This document shows positions 23,475 to 35,200 of a DNA stretch of 64,000 nucleotides, piece after piece. Each line of letters begins with the position of its first letter. Positions within the stretch are counted from its first letter, which is position 1. A model generated the notes under the pieces. The model did not search any database, was not told where the DNA came from, and saw only the letters and a program-made list of their open reading frames with translations. The position numbers and the translations under genes were made by a program. Origin of the DNA: Mansonella perstans (lineage: Eukaryota; Nematoda; Chromadorea; Rhabditida; Onchocercidae); NCBI GenBank assembly GCA_037074765.1, contig JBAMDO010000023.1, positions 1 through 64,000 of the forward strand, read 5' to 3'.

Positions 23475-25054
23475 AAAAATTTTATATAACAAATAGATGA
23501 TCTAATAAAAATTAAAAAGAATTAATGAATTAATAAAAAAAACAAAGCAAGACAGAAACATAACTGAGCATTACTTTATTAACTAACTTCTGAAAACTTA
23601 TCGATGGAAATCTGACTTTTCAGTCTATGATAATCTCTATTATTACATGATTTTTTCCTTCCTTTACAGTCTGTTTCGTTGATCAAGACAGGAAAAGTGG
23701 TACCAAAGAATCTAATAAAGTTAAGTTGATCAATTATAAATCCACTCAATGTCTATCATTGTATTTTCGATATACGATAATATATGGAAAGAGATATGAT
23801 CAATCATGGAAATGATGCCTAAAAACCCAAAACATGGAGCTGAAATGGACAAATGATGAAAGCATAAAACTGATCCAGTAATCTTTAAATTGAATTCACT
23901 CATACATGGAATTTAATTGTGTGAAACAATTTTCATTATCATTGCAATAATTTCGAAAAGCAATTTGTTCATTTGTAATCACACAATATTAGTTTCCTAA
24001 AATAGTAAGAAATATGAAACACACAGTAAATTGGTAGACTAAAAGAAATGAGTTATACAGTGAACAATCAAAATGATTAATTTGATCCAACAAATCTCCT
24101 CGTTACTTCCGATAATAGTTGACTGAACCCCGCGATATGCGCTCTATGAACTATGCCTAAATCTATGAACTCAAAAATGGCAACTTAGTTTTATGCATAT
24201 TAATTTATTTCCACTATCATTTTTGGTATCGCAGTAATTGTTTGAATCAAAGTTTTCTTCCTATCTTTCTTTCTGTAAGAAATGCGCGTATGACTGTAAA
24301 AGCTACCTCTTGGGATTTTTACCTATATATAGAATTTAGACGGTATTTGGGAGCTACTTTGAGTAATCACGTCGTTAAGCTAATCTTTGGTATTATCAAG
24401 CACTTTTTTTTATTTGTATCCATGCTTAATTACCGAAGTCTTTTTGTGACATCACATGCATTGTCAGGATATATCCTGCTCACAGCTTTAATTATACTTG
24501 TAGGAATTTATTCGATTTATTTCGATATGATTTTGATTTCGGTATACCTACAATTTTATGAATTAATAAGGACTGTCCTGTTCAGTGATAAATCAAATTG
24601 TTTCACACAATTAAATTCCTTGCCTGAGTCGATTCAATTTAAATACTGCTGGATCAGATTTATGCTTTCATCATTTTTCATTCCTTTCAACCGATTGTTC
24701 CGATTTTGATTTTAGTCATCATTTCCATGATCGATCATCATCGATTTCCATATATTATGTATGTCGAAAATACAAAGATAGACATTGAGTGGATTTATAA
24801 TTGATCAACTTAACTTTATTAGATTCTTTGGTATCACTTTTCTTGTCTTGATCAACGAAACACACTGTAGAGGAAGGAAAAAATCATGTAATAATAGAGA
24901 TTATCATAGACTGAAATGTCAGATTTCCATCGATAAGCTTTCAGAAGTTAGTCAACAAAGAATGCTCAGTTATGTTTCTGACTTGCTTTGTTTTTTATTA
25001 TTTCATTAATTTTTTTTAATTTTTATTGATCGTCTATTTGTTATATAAATTTTC
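23475..25054. mobile_element. Foldback-type repeat element with long inverted arms
   Basis: The left arm (about 23475-23945) is the diverged reverse complement of the right arm (about 24590-25054), so the whole is a palindrome with a spacer of about 645 bp. Matching landmarks are the AACAAATAGATGATC end, the GATTTCCATCGATAAG segment, the GATCAATTATAAATCC segment and the TTGTTTCACACAATTAAATTCC segment. The inner part of the left side (about 23945-24281) is an inverted copy of the left flank of the tandem array at 28445-28800, while 24285-24590 is unique. No transposase is seen. It is best read as a non-autonomous foldback or MITE-like element. Confidence 0.7.
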
Positions 25055-25780
25055 ATCTTAGACAGAATTTATCGTTGAAAATATTAAATTAAGAACAGTG
25101 TGCTCATTATGCCAGTATTTTTGTATTCATCGACCATTACTTTATTGATTTTGTCAATGCAATCAATAACAGGATTAAGAAAAATTAAACTTTAATTTAA
25201 AAAAATTTCAATGTATATTAGAAAGAAAATGAAATTTTCATATGTGATATTGAAAAGAATATCGATGCTATGTGAATGTTATGAGTCCCGCTATATGACA
25301 GCAAATGTTCATTTTCTTCTTCTCTCTATGAATTTTGAAAATTTGAATGGAAAAGGAAATTTTTTTTGTTTCACATTTGTTAAATGTTTTATTAAATATA
25401 TTATGAGGGCTTATTTATCATCAAGGATGAAGCACGCATGAAACGAAAGTTAACAGATTTTGAAAAAATTAGTCTCTTAAAATGTTTGAAAATTTTCCAT
25501 GATTGGAAAGAAGGCAAAAGTTGTTTTGGCCTATAAACTTTCTAATAGAATGTTGTTATTTTTGTTGTCCTAATATCAGCAAATAAACAGTATTTCCATG
25601 AATTCGCATGCAAAATAATTTTGCAATACTGTTAAATGTTTTTTTCTAATTTTTATCAGATTAGAGAAATTGGGTTTAAATATCTTCAAATGCAAATAAA
25701 CAAGCAAACAGAAATGAAAACAGAAATGCATAAAGTACAACAAACATGTTTGGAATGATCGCTTTCTTCGTTGAAATCAG
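25055..25780. other. AT-rich DNA between foldback element and PutA-like relic
   Basis: No gene is supported. A short ORF at 25211-25441 shows no recognisable content. Confidence 0.5.
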
Positions 25781-26083
25781 ATGACAGTGGATAGATGCGG
25801 GGTGATCAACAGGCAGAAGCCTTTGAAAACCAGCTCAACTGTCGACAATCATTATATTTTGAAATTAAAGATTGGTGATCCAATACAACTTAGCACTGAT
25901 ATTGATCCGATAATTGACAAAGCATCTATTGATATGCTGAATAAGTACACGGTGAAAATGGCAAGAAATAAGGATTCAAGCCTTTTATCCAAGGTATTCA
26001 TGAATATTAATTCTCATAATGATTCGATAGTCGGGAAATTTGATTTGTCTGAAGGAATGACAAATGTGATGAAAAAACCATAG
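25781..26083 (+). pseudogene. Fragment resembling bacterial PutA (P5C dehydrogenase domain), probable Wolbachia-derived relic
   Basis: A 100-codon open frame. Residues about 27-75 (DNA about 25859-26005) resemble the aldehyde-dehydrogenase half of alphaproteobacterial PutA, which oxidises proline-derived pyrroline-5-carboxylate to glutamate. The telling block is LKIGDPIQLSTDIDPIID followed by DMLNKYTVKMAR, matching the family pattern GDP-x-x-L-(A/S)-TD-(V/I)-GP-(V/I)-ID. The family Gly in DIGPVID is Asp here. Neither the catalytic Cys region nor the NAD-binding region is present, so it cannot be an active enzyme. The ATG directly follows a TTGAAATCAG acceptor-like site, so expression as a small nuclear gene is possible but unproven. 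The first ~25 and last ~25 residues are not recognised. Confidence 0.55.
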
Positions 26084-26793
26084 AAATTTCGAAAATCTTT
26101 CTGGAAATCTAACACGCTGATCAAAGTGTTAACCTGATTGTGTTCCTTACGTATATTGATAGTGTTACTGTAAGCTCATCTATTCCAATATTCTGAATTG
26201 GAATATTTTTGATGAGAGTTTGATGAGAATATTTTAAATGCAACAATTTCCGATCTATTGACATATAAAGTTTAATTTAAAAATTTTCTCTTTTTAGTTA
26301 AATTTCTAATAGTAAAGTGAATTCTTATAGCATCGAATTAATGTGAATTTTTTTATTGCGGCAAATTCTTTACTTCACTATAAACTCGTAAATATTCAGT
26401 GGAGAGGAAGAGAGAAGAATGAAAACAAACATTTAATGCCATACCGCGGAGTTTACAAGTTTCACATAACATCGACATTCTTTTTAGTATCAAATATTTA
26501 CTGTGTCAAATGCAGATGTTCAGATTTCATCTTCTATCTTGTTTATAATAATGTTTTTGTTATAATCTTCTTCATACTTAAAAGACAACATTGACTGTTT
26601 TGTCAACGACAACATTGACTATTTTGTCAACTCTTCACTTAAATTTATTTGTCATTTCATTGCTGGAAATATCTTTAAAATCGCAGTAAATGACAATTTG
26701 TTCGTTGCAGTTGAAATTTAATAATTCAATTCCTTTCTTTTATGCCTTAATATTAGTACTTTTTTAAGTAATTATCAAATTTTGATGAGAACG
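26084..26793. other. Intergenic DNA
   Basis: AT-rich, with a 24-bp tandem duplication at 26584-26631. No gene is supported; an 83-codon frame at 26343-26594 is rich in aromatic and charged residues without recognisable content. Confidence 0.5.
26584..26631. repeat. 24-bp tandem duplication
   Basis: GACAACATTGACTNTTTTGTCAAC occurs twice back to back with one difference (G versus A at position 14). Each copy is itself partly self-complementary (GTTGAC/GTCAAC). Confidence 0.85.
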
Positions 26794-27141
26794 ATGAAGA
26801 GCGTATTGCTATTATTGATCATCCTATTAGCAATTGCAAGTGTGGAACCATTTAGTTGGGGATATCCTTATTATGGTCAACAATCACAATATGAATAGTA
26901 AGTTATATTTGTTCATTAATCTACAAAGATTTAATTTGCTAAAATATCTGATGCCGGAGTTTTACTTTTAATGTAACCGTGCAAGACATTTCATAGATGT
27001 TTTGTAATGAGAGAATATGAGATAAAAGTTTGGCAGAAAGTTTAATTCAGCTAGAGGTATTATATCACAATTATTTTCAGCTATGCTGGATTTAATCCTG
27101 GATCAGCAGTGGCTGGTGCTATACTGGGCAAGAAGAAATAA
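26794..27141 (+). CDS. Small secreted Gly/Tyr-bearing peptide
   Basis: A two-exon gene, 26794-26897 and 27081-27141, coding for 54 residues; an in-frame ATG at 26785 would add three. Exon 1 encodes a clean signal peptide (MKSVLLLLIILLAIASVEPF, cleavage likely near residues 16-20). The mature part begins SWGYPYYGQQSQYEYYAGFN and ends in a small-residue stretch PGSAVAGAILGKKK. The donor is TATGAATA/GTAAGT in phase 2 and the acceptor is ATTATTTTCAG, restoring a Tyr codon at the junction. Without splicing, translation would stop at TAG across the donor. The composition resembles short secreted nematode peptides of the YGG/antimicrobial or neuropeptide-like type, but there is no Cys and no dibasic processing site except the C-terminal KKK. 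The function is inferred only. Confidence 0.72.
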
Positions 27142-28444
27142 TTAATTTTTTCACTGTTTTTAAATTAAAAAAATATTCTCAAACTGTTTTCAATTCTATT
27201 TAGCTCATTTACAGAGTCTCGGATACTTAAATGATTAAACATTCGATTAGACTATCCTATGATTGGAAAAGCTGATATTAAATTCAATTGTTGTTGTATC
27301 GATTAATCAATCAATATCGATAAAATTATTTTTATATACAAATGCTAAACTATTTTACAATATTTTAAAATTTCCAAGTTGCTGTTTTTAATCACAAAGC
27401 AGTTTTTTCATACGAAGGATAATCCTTAAGGTATTAATGTAATTAAACCTAAAAATAGAATAAAGGATTAGTTGATTGAAAATATCTCACAATGAAACAG
27501 ATAAAGCAACTATTACTTAAACTATTTATTGATATTGAAAGAATAAATACCGAACATCATCAGAAATCGTTTCAGCAAATAAAATCGCACATGATTTCAA
27601 ATGACATTATCATAGGTCTATGTTCCATATGAAAACATTAATTGGGAATCTCAAAAGATACGGGAAATCCTAAAAACAAAAGATGGCAGTTGTGTTATAG
27701 ACAAATCTTCGTTGGAAATGTTCCAGCACTTTTGCTACGTCCTTCGGAAAACGAATTGCACACTTTGTATAACACATCTCTCTCAATATACTATTATTCT
27801 ATACGAAAGTCTTCAAGAAATTTCATTTAAAACCAATCAACATTGCTTTATTCCTTAATTGATTATCACCTGCTAATCATTCACGTATTAAATTTTCTTT
27901 AGTCCTCTATTTTTTACGTCTTAATCTTTCCAAATTTACACCAGAGCCGCAACACAAGTAAGTGCTTTGATTGCTTCTGTATTACGCATTCCTGTTCGTC
28001 ATTTTATATAGTCAATGGATGAAGCAAACGTATACAGGAAATGAGAAGTAGTTTAAGTTAGTTTTCTTCACTTTCTTTTTTTTCCCATTTCTTGTGGACT
28101 TTTATTAAAAATCAAAAAACACTGTAATGATATGCAAAGAGTGACATCTCGAATTTAAATATTGATATCACTCACATTTTCAGTTTTATTATTGAATTGA
28201 GTTTATTGATTTCCAATATATAGAAATGCTTGCCATTAATCACTTCTTTCCATTTATTTTGTCCTCAAAGTATTTTTAAAATTGTCAGTGTATTTTGCTT
28301 CAGAACAAAAAAAAAAAAAACGAGTACCTTGTTACATTCTTCGGAAAACGTATTGTACACTTGGTATATCACATTAATGTGTGTGCAAATGTAAAAAGCA
28401 AAGAAAGCTATGAGAATACTGAAAAATGAATATGAAAATTTCTT
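27142..28444. other. AT-rich DNA left of the tandem repeat array
   Basis: No gene is supported. A segment at about 27741-27777 (CCTTCGGAAAACGAATTGCA and following) recurs in diverged form at about 28338-28375, indicating an old local duplication or another repeat family. A 62-codon frame (27642-27830) covers the first copy but has no recognisable content. Confidence 0.5.
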
Positions 28445-31400
28445 ACAGAAAGGAAGATAGGAAGAAAACTTTGATGCAAACAATTATTGTGGTACCAAAA
28501 ATGATAGTGGAAATAAATTAATATGCATAAAACTAAGTCGCCATTTTTGAGTTCATAGATTTTACATTCACACACACACACACTACACAGTCCCATTCTG
28601 TTATTAGGCACCACTTCATCCCAGTTATTCCTATTTCTATCCTTCACGATTGTTACCTTCCTTGCAGCATATCGCGGGGTTCAGTCACCTATTATCGGAA
28701 GCAACGAAGAGATTTGTTGGACCAAATTAATCATTTTGATTGTTCACTGTATAACTCATTTCTTTTAGTGTTTACCAATTTACTGCATATTTGATATTTC
28801 TTACTATTTTAGGAAACTAATATTGTGTGATTACAAATTAACAAATTGCTTTTCGCAATTATTGCATTGATAATGAAAATTGTTTCACACAATTAAATTC
28901 CATGAATGAGTGAGTTCAATTTAAAGATTGGTGGATCAGGTTTATGATTTCGTCATTTGTTCGACTTCAGCACCATATCTTGGGTCTTTAGGCATCATTT
29001 CCATGATTGATCACATCTCTTTCTATATATTATCGTATATCGAAAATACAACGATAGACATTGAGTGGATTTATAATTGATCAACTTAACTTTGTTATAT
29101 TCTTTGGTTATCACTTTTCCTAATTTGATCAACCGAGGAGACTGTGAAGAAGGAAGGGAAAAATTAATAGAGATTCTACATCCTTCAGTATATTCTTTCT
29201 ATATTAATAATGCTGTCGCATTAAGATACTGTAGATTAGAAGTAGTTTTCAACAAAAGATTCACGATTACAGCGTATACTTCACAAGAATCGTAAAGCAA
29301 TAATCGACAATTTCATTTTAATTACACGAAAATAGTCAATAGGTGAATCTATTGTCACTGTTTAATTCAAAAAAAAAGTTCAAATACATTTATTTGAAGT
29401 GCTAATCATAGAAATTTTCTTCCAAACAAGATACCAAATTTTAGTTCAAGTGACATAAAAAAAAATGTATTCAAGGATCAATTCATTGAAATCAGCCAAA
29501 TTCTAGTCCTCTTTTGTTATTAAGCATCACTTTCTTTTATTTCACTTTCCATCCTTCACGATTGTTACCTTCCTTTCATCATATCGCGGGGTTCAGTCAA
29601 CTATTATCGGAAGTAACGAGGAGATTTGTTGGACCAAATTAATTATTTTGATTGTTCACTGTATAACTCATTTCTTTTAGTGTTTACCAATTTACTGCAT
29701 ATTTCATATTTCTTACTATTTTAGGGAACTAATATTGTGTGATTACAAATTAAAAAAAAAACACATTAACAAATTGCTTTTCGCAATTATTGCAATGATA
29801 ATGAAAACCGTTTCACACAATTAAATCCCATGCATGAGTGAATAAACATTTAAGGACTGCTGGATCAGACAGACTTATGATTTCAACATTTGCTGGGCCG
29901 TCAGTATCCGACTCTTGTGATTTTTTATTCATCATTTCCATGATCGATCATATCTCTTTCCATATATTATCGTATATCGAAAATACAACGATAGACATTG
30001 AGTGGATTTATAGTTGATCAACTTAACTTTGTTATATTCTTTGGTTATCACTTTTCTTAACTTGATCAACCGAGAAGATTGTGAAGAAGGAAGGGAAAAA
30101 TTAACAATAGAGATTCTACATCCTTCAATATATTCCATCTATATATATCGGAAGCAACGAGGAGATTTGTTGAATCAAAATCATTTTGATTGTTCGTTGT
30201 ATGACTCATTTCTTTTAGTGTTTACCAATTTACTGTGTGTTTCATATTTCTTACTATTTTAGGAAACTAATATTGTGTGATTACAAACGAACAAATTGCT
30301 TTTCAATTATTGCATTGATAATGAAAATTGTTTCACACAATTAAATTCCATGTATGAGTGAATTCAATTTAAAGATTACTGGATCAGTTTTATGCTTTCA
30401 TCATTTGTCCATTTCAGCTCCATGTTCAGGGTATTTAGGCATCATTTCCATGATTGATCATATCTCTTTCCATATATTATCGTATATCGAAAATACAACG
30501 ATAGACATTGAGTGGATTTATAATTGATCAATTTAACTTTATTATATTCTTTGGTTATCACTTTTCTTAACTTGATCAACCGAGGAGTTTGTGAAGAAAG
30601 AAGGGGAAAATTAACAATAGAGATTCTACATCCTTCAGTATATTCTTTCAATGTTAATAATGCTGTCGCATTAAGATACTGTAGATTAGAAGTAGTTTTC
30701 AACAAAAGATTCACGATTACAGCGTATACTTCACAAGAATCGTAAAGCAATAATCGACAATTTCATTTTAATTACATGAAAATAGTCAATAGTTGAATCT
30801 ATTGTCACCGTTTAATTCAAAAAAAAAGTTTAAATGCATTTATTTGAAGTGCTAATCATAGAAATTTTCTTCCAAACAAGATACCAAATTTTAGTTCAAG
30901 TGACATAAAAAAAATGCATTCAAGGATCAATTCATTGAAATAAGCCAAATTCTAGTCCTCTTTTGTTATTAGGCATCACTTTCTTTTATTTCAATTTCAA
31001 TTTCCTTCACGATTGTTACCTTCCTTGCAGCATATCGCGGGGTTCAGTCAACTATTATCGGAAGTAACGAGGAGATTTGTTGGACCAAATTAATTATTTT
31101 GATTGTTCACTGTATAACTCATTTCTTTTAGTCTACCAATTTACTGTGTGTTTCATATTTCTTACTATTTTAGGGAACTAATATTGTGTGATTACAAATG
31201 AACAAATTGCTTTTCGAAATTATTGCAATGATAATGAAAATTGTTTCACACAATTAAATTCCATGTATGAGTGAATTCAATTTAAAGATTACTGGATCAG
31301 TTTTATGCTTTCATCACTTGTCCGTTTCAGCTCCATGTTTTAGGTTTTTAGGCATCATTTCCATGATTGATCATATCTCTTTCCATATATTATCGTATAT

Positions 31401-31631
31401 CGAAAATACAACGATAGACATTGAGTGGATTTATAATTGATCAACTTAACTTTGTTATATTCTTTGGTTATCACTCTTTCTAAGTTAATCAACCGAGGAA
31501 GGGAAAATTATTAATACAGACAAATCTATATTCACTTATATCCTTGTCTTACTTCATTTCTGCTAGCTAATTATTTCATTAATTCTTTTCAATTTTTATT
31601 CATTGCCTTTTTCTTCCATAAATTTTCATGA
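28445..31631 (+). repeat. Tandem array of a ~0.91-kb repeat related to the foldback element
   Basis: The same sequence recurs in direct orientation. The landmark CGCGGGGTTCAGTCA is at 28673, 29585 and 31036, and the landmark CATCATTTCCATGAT is near 28994, 29931, 30440 and 31353. The normal period is about 910-940 bp. One unit is shortened by an internal deletion of about 0.4 kb, with the junction near 30150. Units differ by small substitutions and indels. The right end (AAATTTTCAT near 31630) matches the right end of the foldback element at about 25054, and the left flank (28445-28560) matches the inverted inner segment at about 24160-24281. Open frames of 60-100 codons recur in the copies but frameshift between units, so coding function is unlikely. 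Confidence 0.8.
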
Positions 31632-32215
31632 GATTTGTGAATCTTCGATGGAATTTATCGCGGGAAAGAGAGAGGAACAGAGAAGTGACAGTGTGGAAAG
31701 GTTAAGGAAGCGTCGGTTCATTTTGATTGGGAATGAAACTTTTCAGAGTGCCTCTTGATGTGCAAATTGATGAAATGAGTTGAAATAAAATTTAAATTGA
31801 AATTTTCTCGTTTCTGTTATTGAACTTTCATCTTTTGATGTATCATTAAATATGGCGATACTGTCACGAGGTGATAACGGAAATGTTTTTATTGATGAAA
31901 TTATGAGATTTTTAATGCTTTGTGAATTTGAATAAGTGTTCGGTTCCACAAATGATATGTTTGTTTGCTAAGGAAAGCATTGTTACAATCAAACAGTAGT
32001 GCTGATACAATATAACCGGGTGCAGTTGCACTGTTATTCGTTTACTTTCATTAATTTTTTTTTCATTTAAACGATTTTGATAAACTTTCACTGATCGAAT
32101 TATTATTAATTGAGAAGACGTCAATTTCAAAAATTATTGAATTACTAAAATAATAAGGAAATTTCACTATTATTTTACATTAATTATTAATTTTGCAGCT
32201 TCTATTTCGTTAAAA
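31632..32215. other. Upstream region of MCMBP
   Basis: This region is somewhat GC-richer than the surroundings. It contains a short plus-strand ORF (31648-31758, 36 residues, charged) and an overlapping minus-strand ORF (31743-31949, 68 codons, Ser-rich). Neither is recognised. The T-rich acceptor TTTTGCAG at 32191-32198 precedes the MCMBP start codon. Confidence 0.45.
32191..32198 (+). promoter_or_regulatory. Acceptor site 17 bases before the MCMBP start (SL or 5'UTR intron)
   Basis: TTAATTATTAATTTTGCAG ends at 32198, and the ATG is at 32216. The frame is open back to the acceptor, so a further upstream coding exon cannot be excluded, but trans-splicing is the simplest reading. Confidence 0.5.
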
Positions 32216-35200
32216 ATGGGTAATGATGAAAATGGGAATGAAAATGTGTTACATTCGCAGAATGTTGCAAATGTTAAAATATCGGATGAAAATTTTACAA
32301 ATTCTTTAAGAGAATCACGAAAAGGTTATGCGGAAGGCATTTATAACGAAGTGGATGACATATTTTTTGGTTAATTTCATTGAATTTTGATTAATTACCA
32401 ATTCGTATTATTTCACTTCCTCTTATTTTTTTTTTTTGCTTTCCTATCTCTTGCCTCTCTATTATCACTTTATACATTACAAATTATTTGTTAGCTCTTT
32501 AGCTTCAAGAATTCATATTTTTGAATCTTAAAGATTATAAGGCAAATCTAAATCTGATGAGTTTGCACAATTTCTTATACTAACATATTCTAAAAGTATT
32601 GCAATAAAAATTTCTGTTGAAATTTTAATTTGGAAAAATTAAAAATAATCATTACAGAAAATATCGATGAATACACAAATGATCCATGCAAGTTGATTAC
32701 AAAAGTGGTGGAGAAATACAGGAATGAATTTAAGGTGAATGTTGAAAAATTATGTCATTAAATGAAAATTTTTGATAGCGGGAAATAGTATTATAAGGAT
32801 AGATGTCATAGCTTTCATGACTATTTAGCAGTTCTTCGTAATTGTAGAATTACAAATTGATGCGATAATGGAAAATATTTAATAATGTTGAGTGTTCAAT
32901 ATAAATTAATATAGTTCTGAGCTATAAACAGTAAATTAAATGATGATTGAGTTTGGATTTAACTGATATGGAATATATGGTAAAAAAAAAATTTATTTAA
33001 AAATTTTTTTTAGAATTGGCCATATCTTCTGCATTCGGATCCTGTAGAGCATAGTGATTTGGTTCGGATGCGTGGAATGATTCTAAATGGAATGCAGCCG
33101 GTATTCTCATTGAATGCAGCAATCACGGAAGAAAAGAATGGTAGCGCTCGAACTGTTTGTGGTATTTTGAGGAATCGCATCAATTGTTCAGTTAGATTGA
33201 TTTTTTTGAAATTATCATTTTTTAATTTTTTTGCATAATTTTGATTTAAATTTGATTTTATAGAAATTTAAATTATTTTTTTAAATTTCATTAAACTTTT
33301 TTTTCAGTTTTTTAAAAAATTTTTTGTTACATTGATTTTCCATTTTTGAAAATATAGTGTTTCTATTTTAGAACATCAAGGAAACAAAAGGCATAACACG
33401 CCGAAACGCCTATATTGTGGTGCCGGAAAAAGGAATCACAGATTGGTATTTCGAGACTTTTTGTGGTTAATATTTAATCACATTTAAAGTAATAAAATAG
33501 CAGAATACTCTAATTCCTCTTAGTTTAAAGAATGTGCAAAGTAACATCCGGAGATATCACCTAAATCATCATCAAGATATAATCCTTATTTCGCGGTATC
33601 GACCTTGTTATATTAGCTATTTTATTTGATAACTTTCTTCGAACATCTCTGACACTAAACTTATACAGAACAAGGCAAAAAATATTTGCAAAAGAATGCA
33701 CCGTTTTTGACTTTAATAATGGCTAAAATTTTTAGATAGAAACCATCGCAGATTCGCTGAGATGCATTCCAAAAATAAAGAATTGAGGACTTATGCTTTG
33801 GTAAATATCTTCACATCATCTAAAAGTCAGCATTACCTGATGAGCAGAACTTTTGCTCATTAAAATTAGCTAAATGGGTTCTTTGAGTGTTAACTGTGAT
33901 TTGCATATTAGTGGGAGATATCTGATAAGATATTGGAAAGAATTTTGTAGAAATTATTTTTTCAGTTTTATGGCGATGAAACTGAAAATTTTAAACCAAA
34001 TGTCGTGTTAGATTTGTATGGCATTCTTGATCTAGAAATGGAAGTTGAGTAAGTGATTTCATTTTTAATGGTTCAAATTTGCAATATTTTTGGTAAATTA
34101 CAAAGATGTGAATGAAAGAAATGTGCAAGAATTGGATTGTTGTTTAACAACACCGAAGGACAGTAGCTAAATACGATGTTACCACTTCATATGCAATAAT
34201 AAAAATTCTAAAGGCTTTTTTACAGGGAAGATGTTGATGATCCAGATGCAAAAAGTCCGCGAAGTATGATATCATTGCATGTTATTCACTACGAATTAGT
34301 AGAACATCATAATATTGTGTTATCGGCTCATCCAGAGGTATTTTTTGGCATCAGATTTCGGTTATAGTATATACCCGAGTAATTTAATACAGATGTCTTC
34401 TTGTGATTTTAGTCAGATTCGCATTAATGTATAACTACCGAAGACTGAAATATTCTTTTAATCAAGTTTTTATAATTTTCTCTTCATAGGAAGAATTTTA
34501 GAGTTAATCACAATACTTTCGGCTTCACTTCAAGCATTCATTTTGTAATTTCAATGTAATTTTCTATTTTCGTTTATTATTTTATTGAGTTTTTGCAGAA
34601 ATGCATACAGATGTATATTACAATCTTCTGAAAAAAAAACTTTCAGCTGCTAAAATGTAAGAACATACTAGGGTTTGAATCATTGATTTATGCCTTCGAA
34701 CAATTCTTCGAAAATAGAAATATTGCACAATCTTTGGCGTGTCAGTTGTTCATTTCACGGTAGGTTGTTTTCCTCTAGTTTATTTTGGCATGGTGAAGAA
34801 GTATTTAACTGCTTGAAATATCGAACTCATATGATTTTGGCTTGATTTCAGGCACAATCAACCGCCGAAATCGGTGGAATATGCCTTTCCATACACAATA
34901 AAAAGAGTATATGACAGCAAACTTATAATTGAAATGATCAAACTTTTTATGCCAAAAGTATGTTTAGTTCTTTTTTTTTGGTAGCTACAGGAGCAATTTT
35001 GGAAGCAGCAAACGCATATTTGTTTCAGTTGTTAATTTTGGCGTCTGTTAAGTGCTTTATCGTGAAAATGTTGTTTTATTATATTATTAATTGCATTTTG
35101 AAAGTGTTATTTCATTACCATATTAAGTGATATCAAATAACGAAATGTTAAAAAAAATTCGAACCTAATTATCAATCCATTCTTTATCAGGCAGTGTTGA

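Noticed and set aside
27642..27830. A 62-codon plus-strand ORF with gene-like composition.
   Set aside because: Part of it recurs in degraded form at about 28338-28375, so it is more likely old repeat sequence.
29932..30750. Overlapping ORFs of 68-102 codons on both strands in the tandem repeat units, sharing the peptide YKSTQCLSLYFRY on the minus strand.
   Set aside because: The recurrence follows from DNA repetition. Frames differ in length and end differently between copies, there is no domain, and both strands are open because the sequence is AT-rich.
31648..31758. A 36-codon charged ORF upstream of MCMBP, considered as a first exon or small gene.
   Set aside because: No in-phase donor joins it to the MCMBP exon at 32199, and nothing supports translation.
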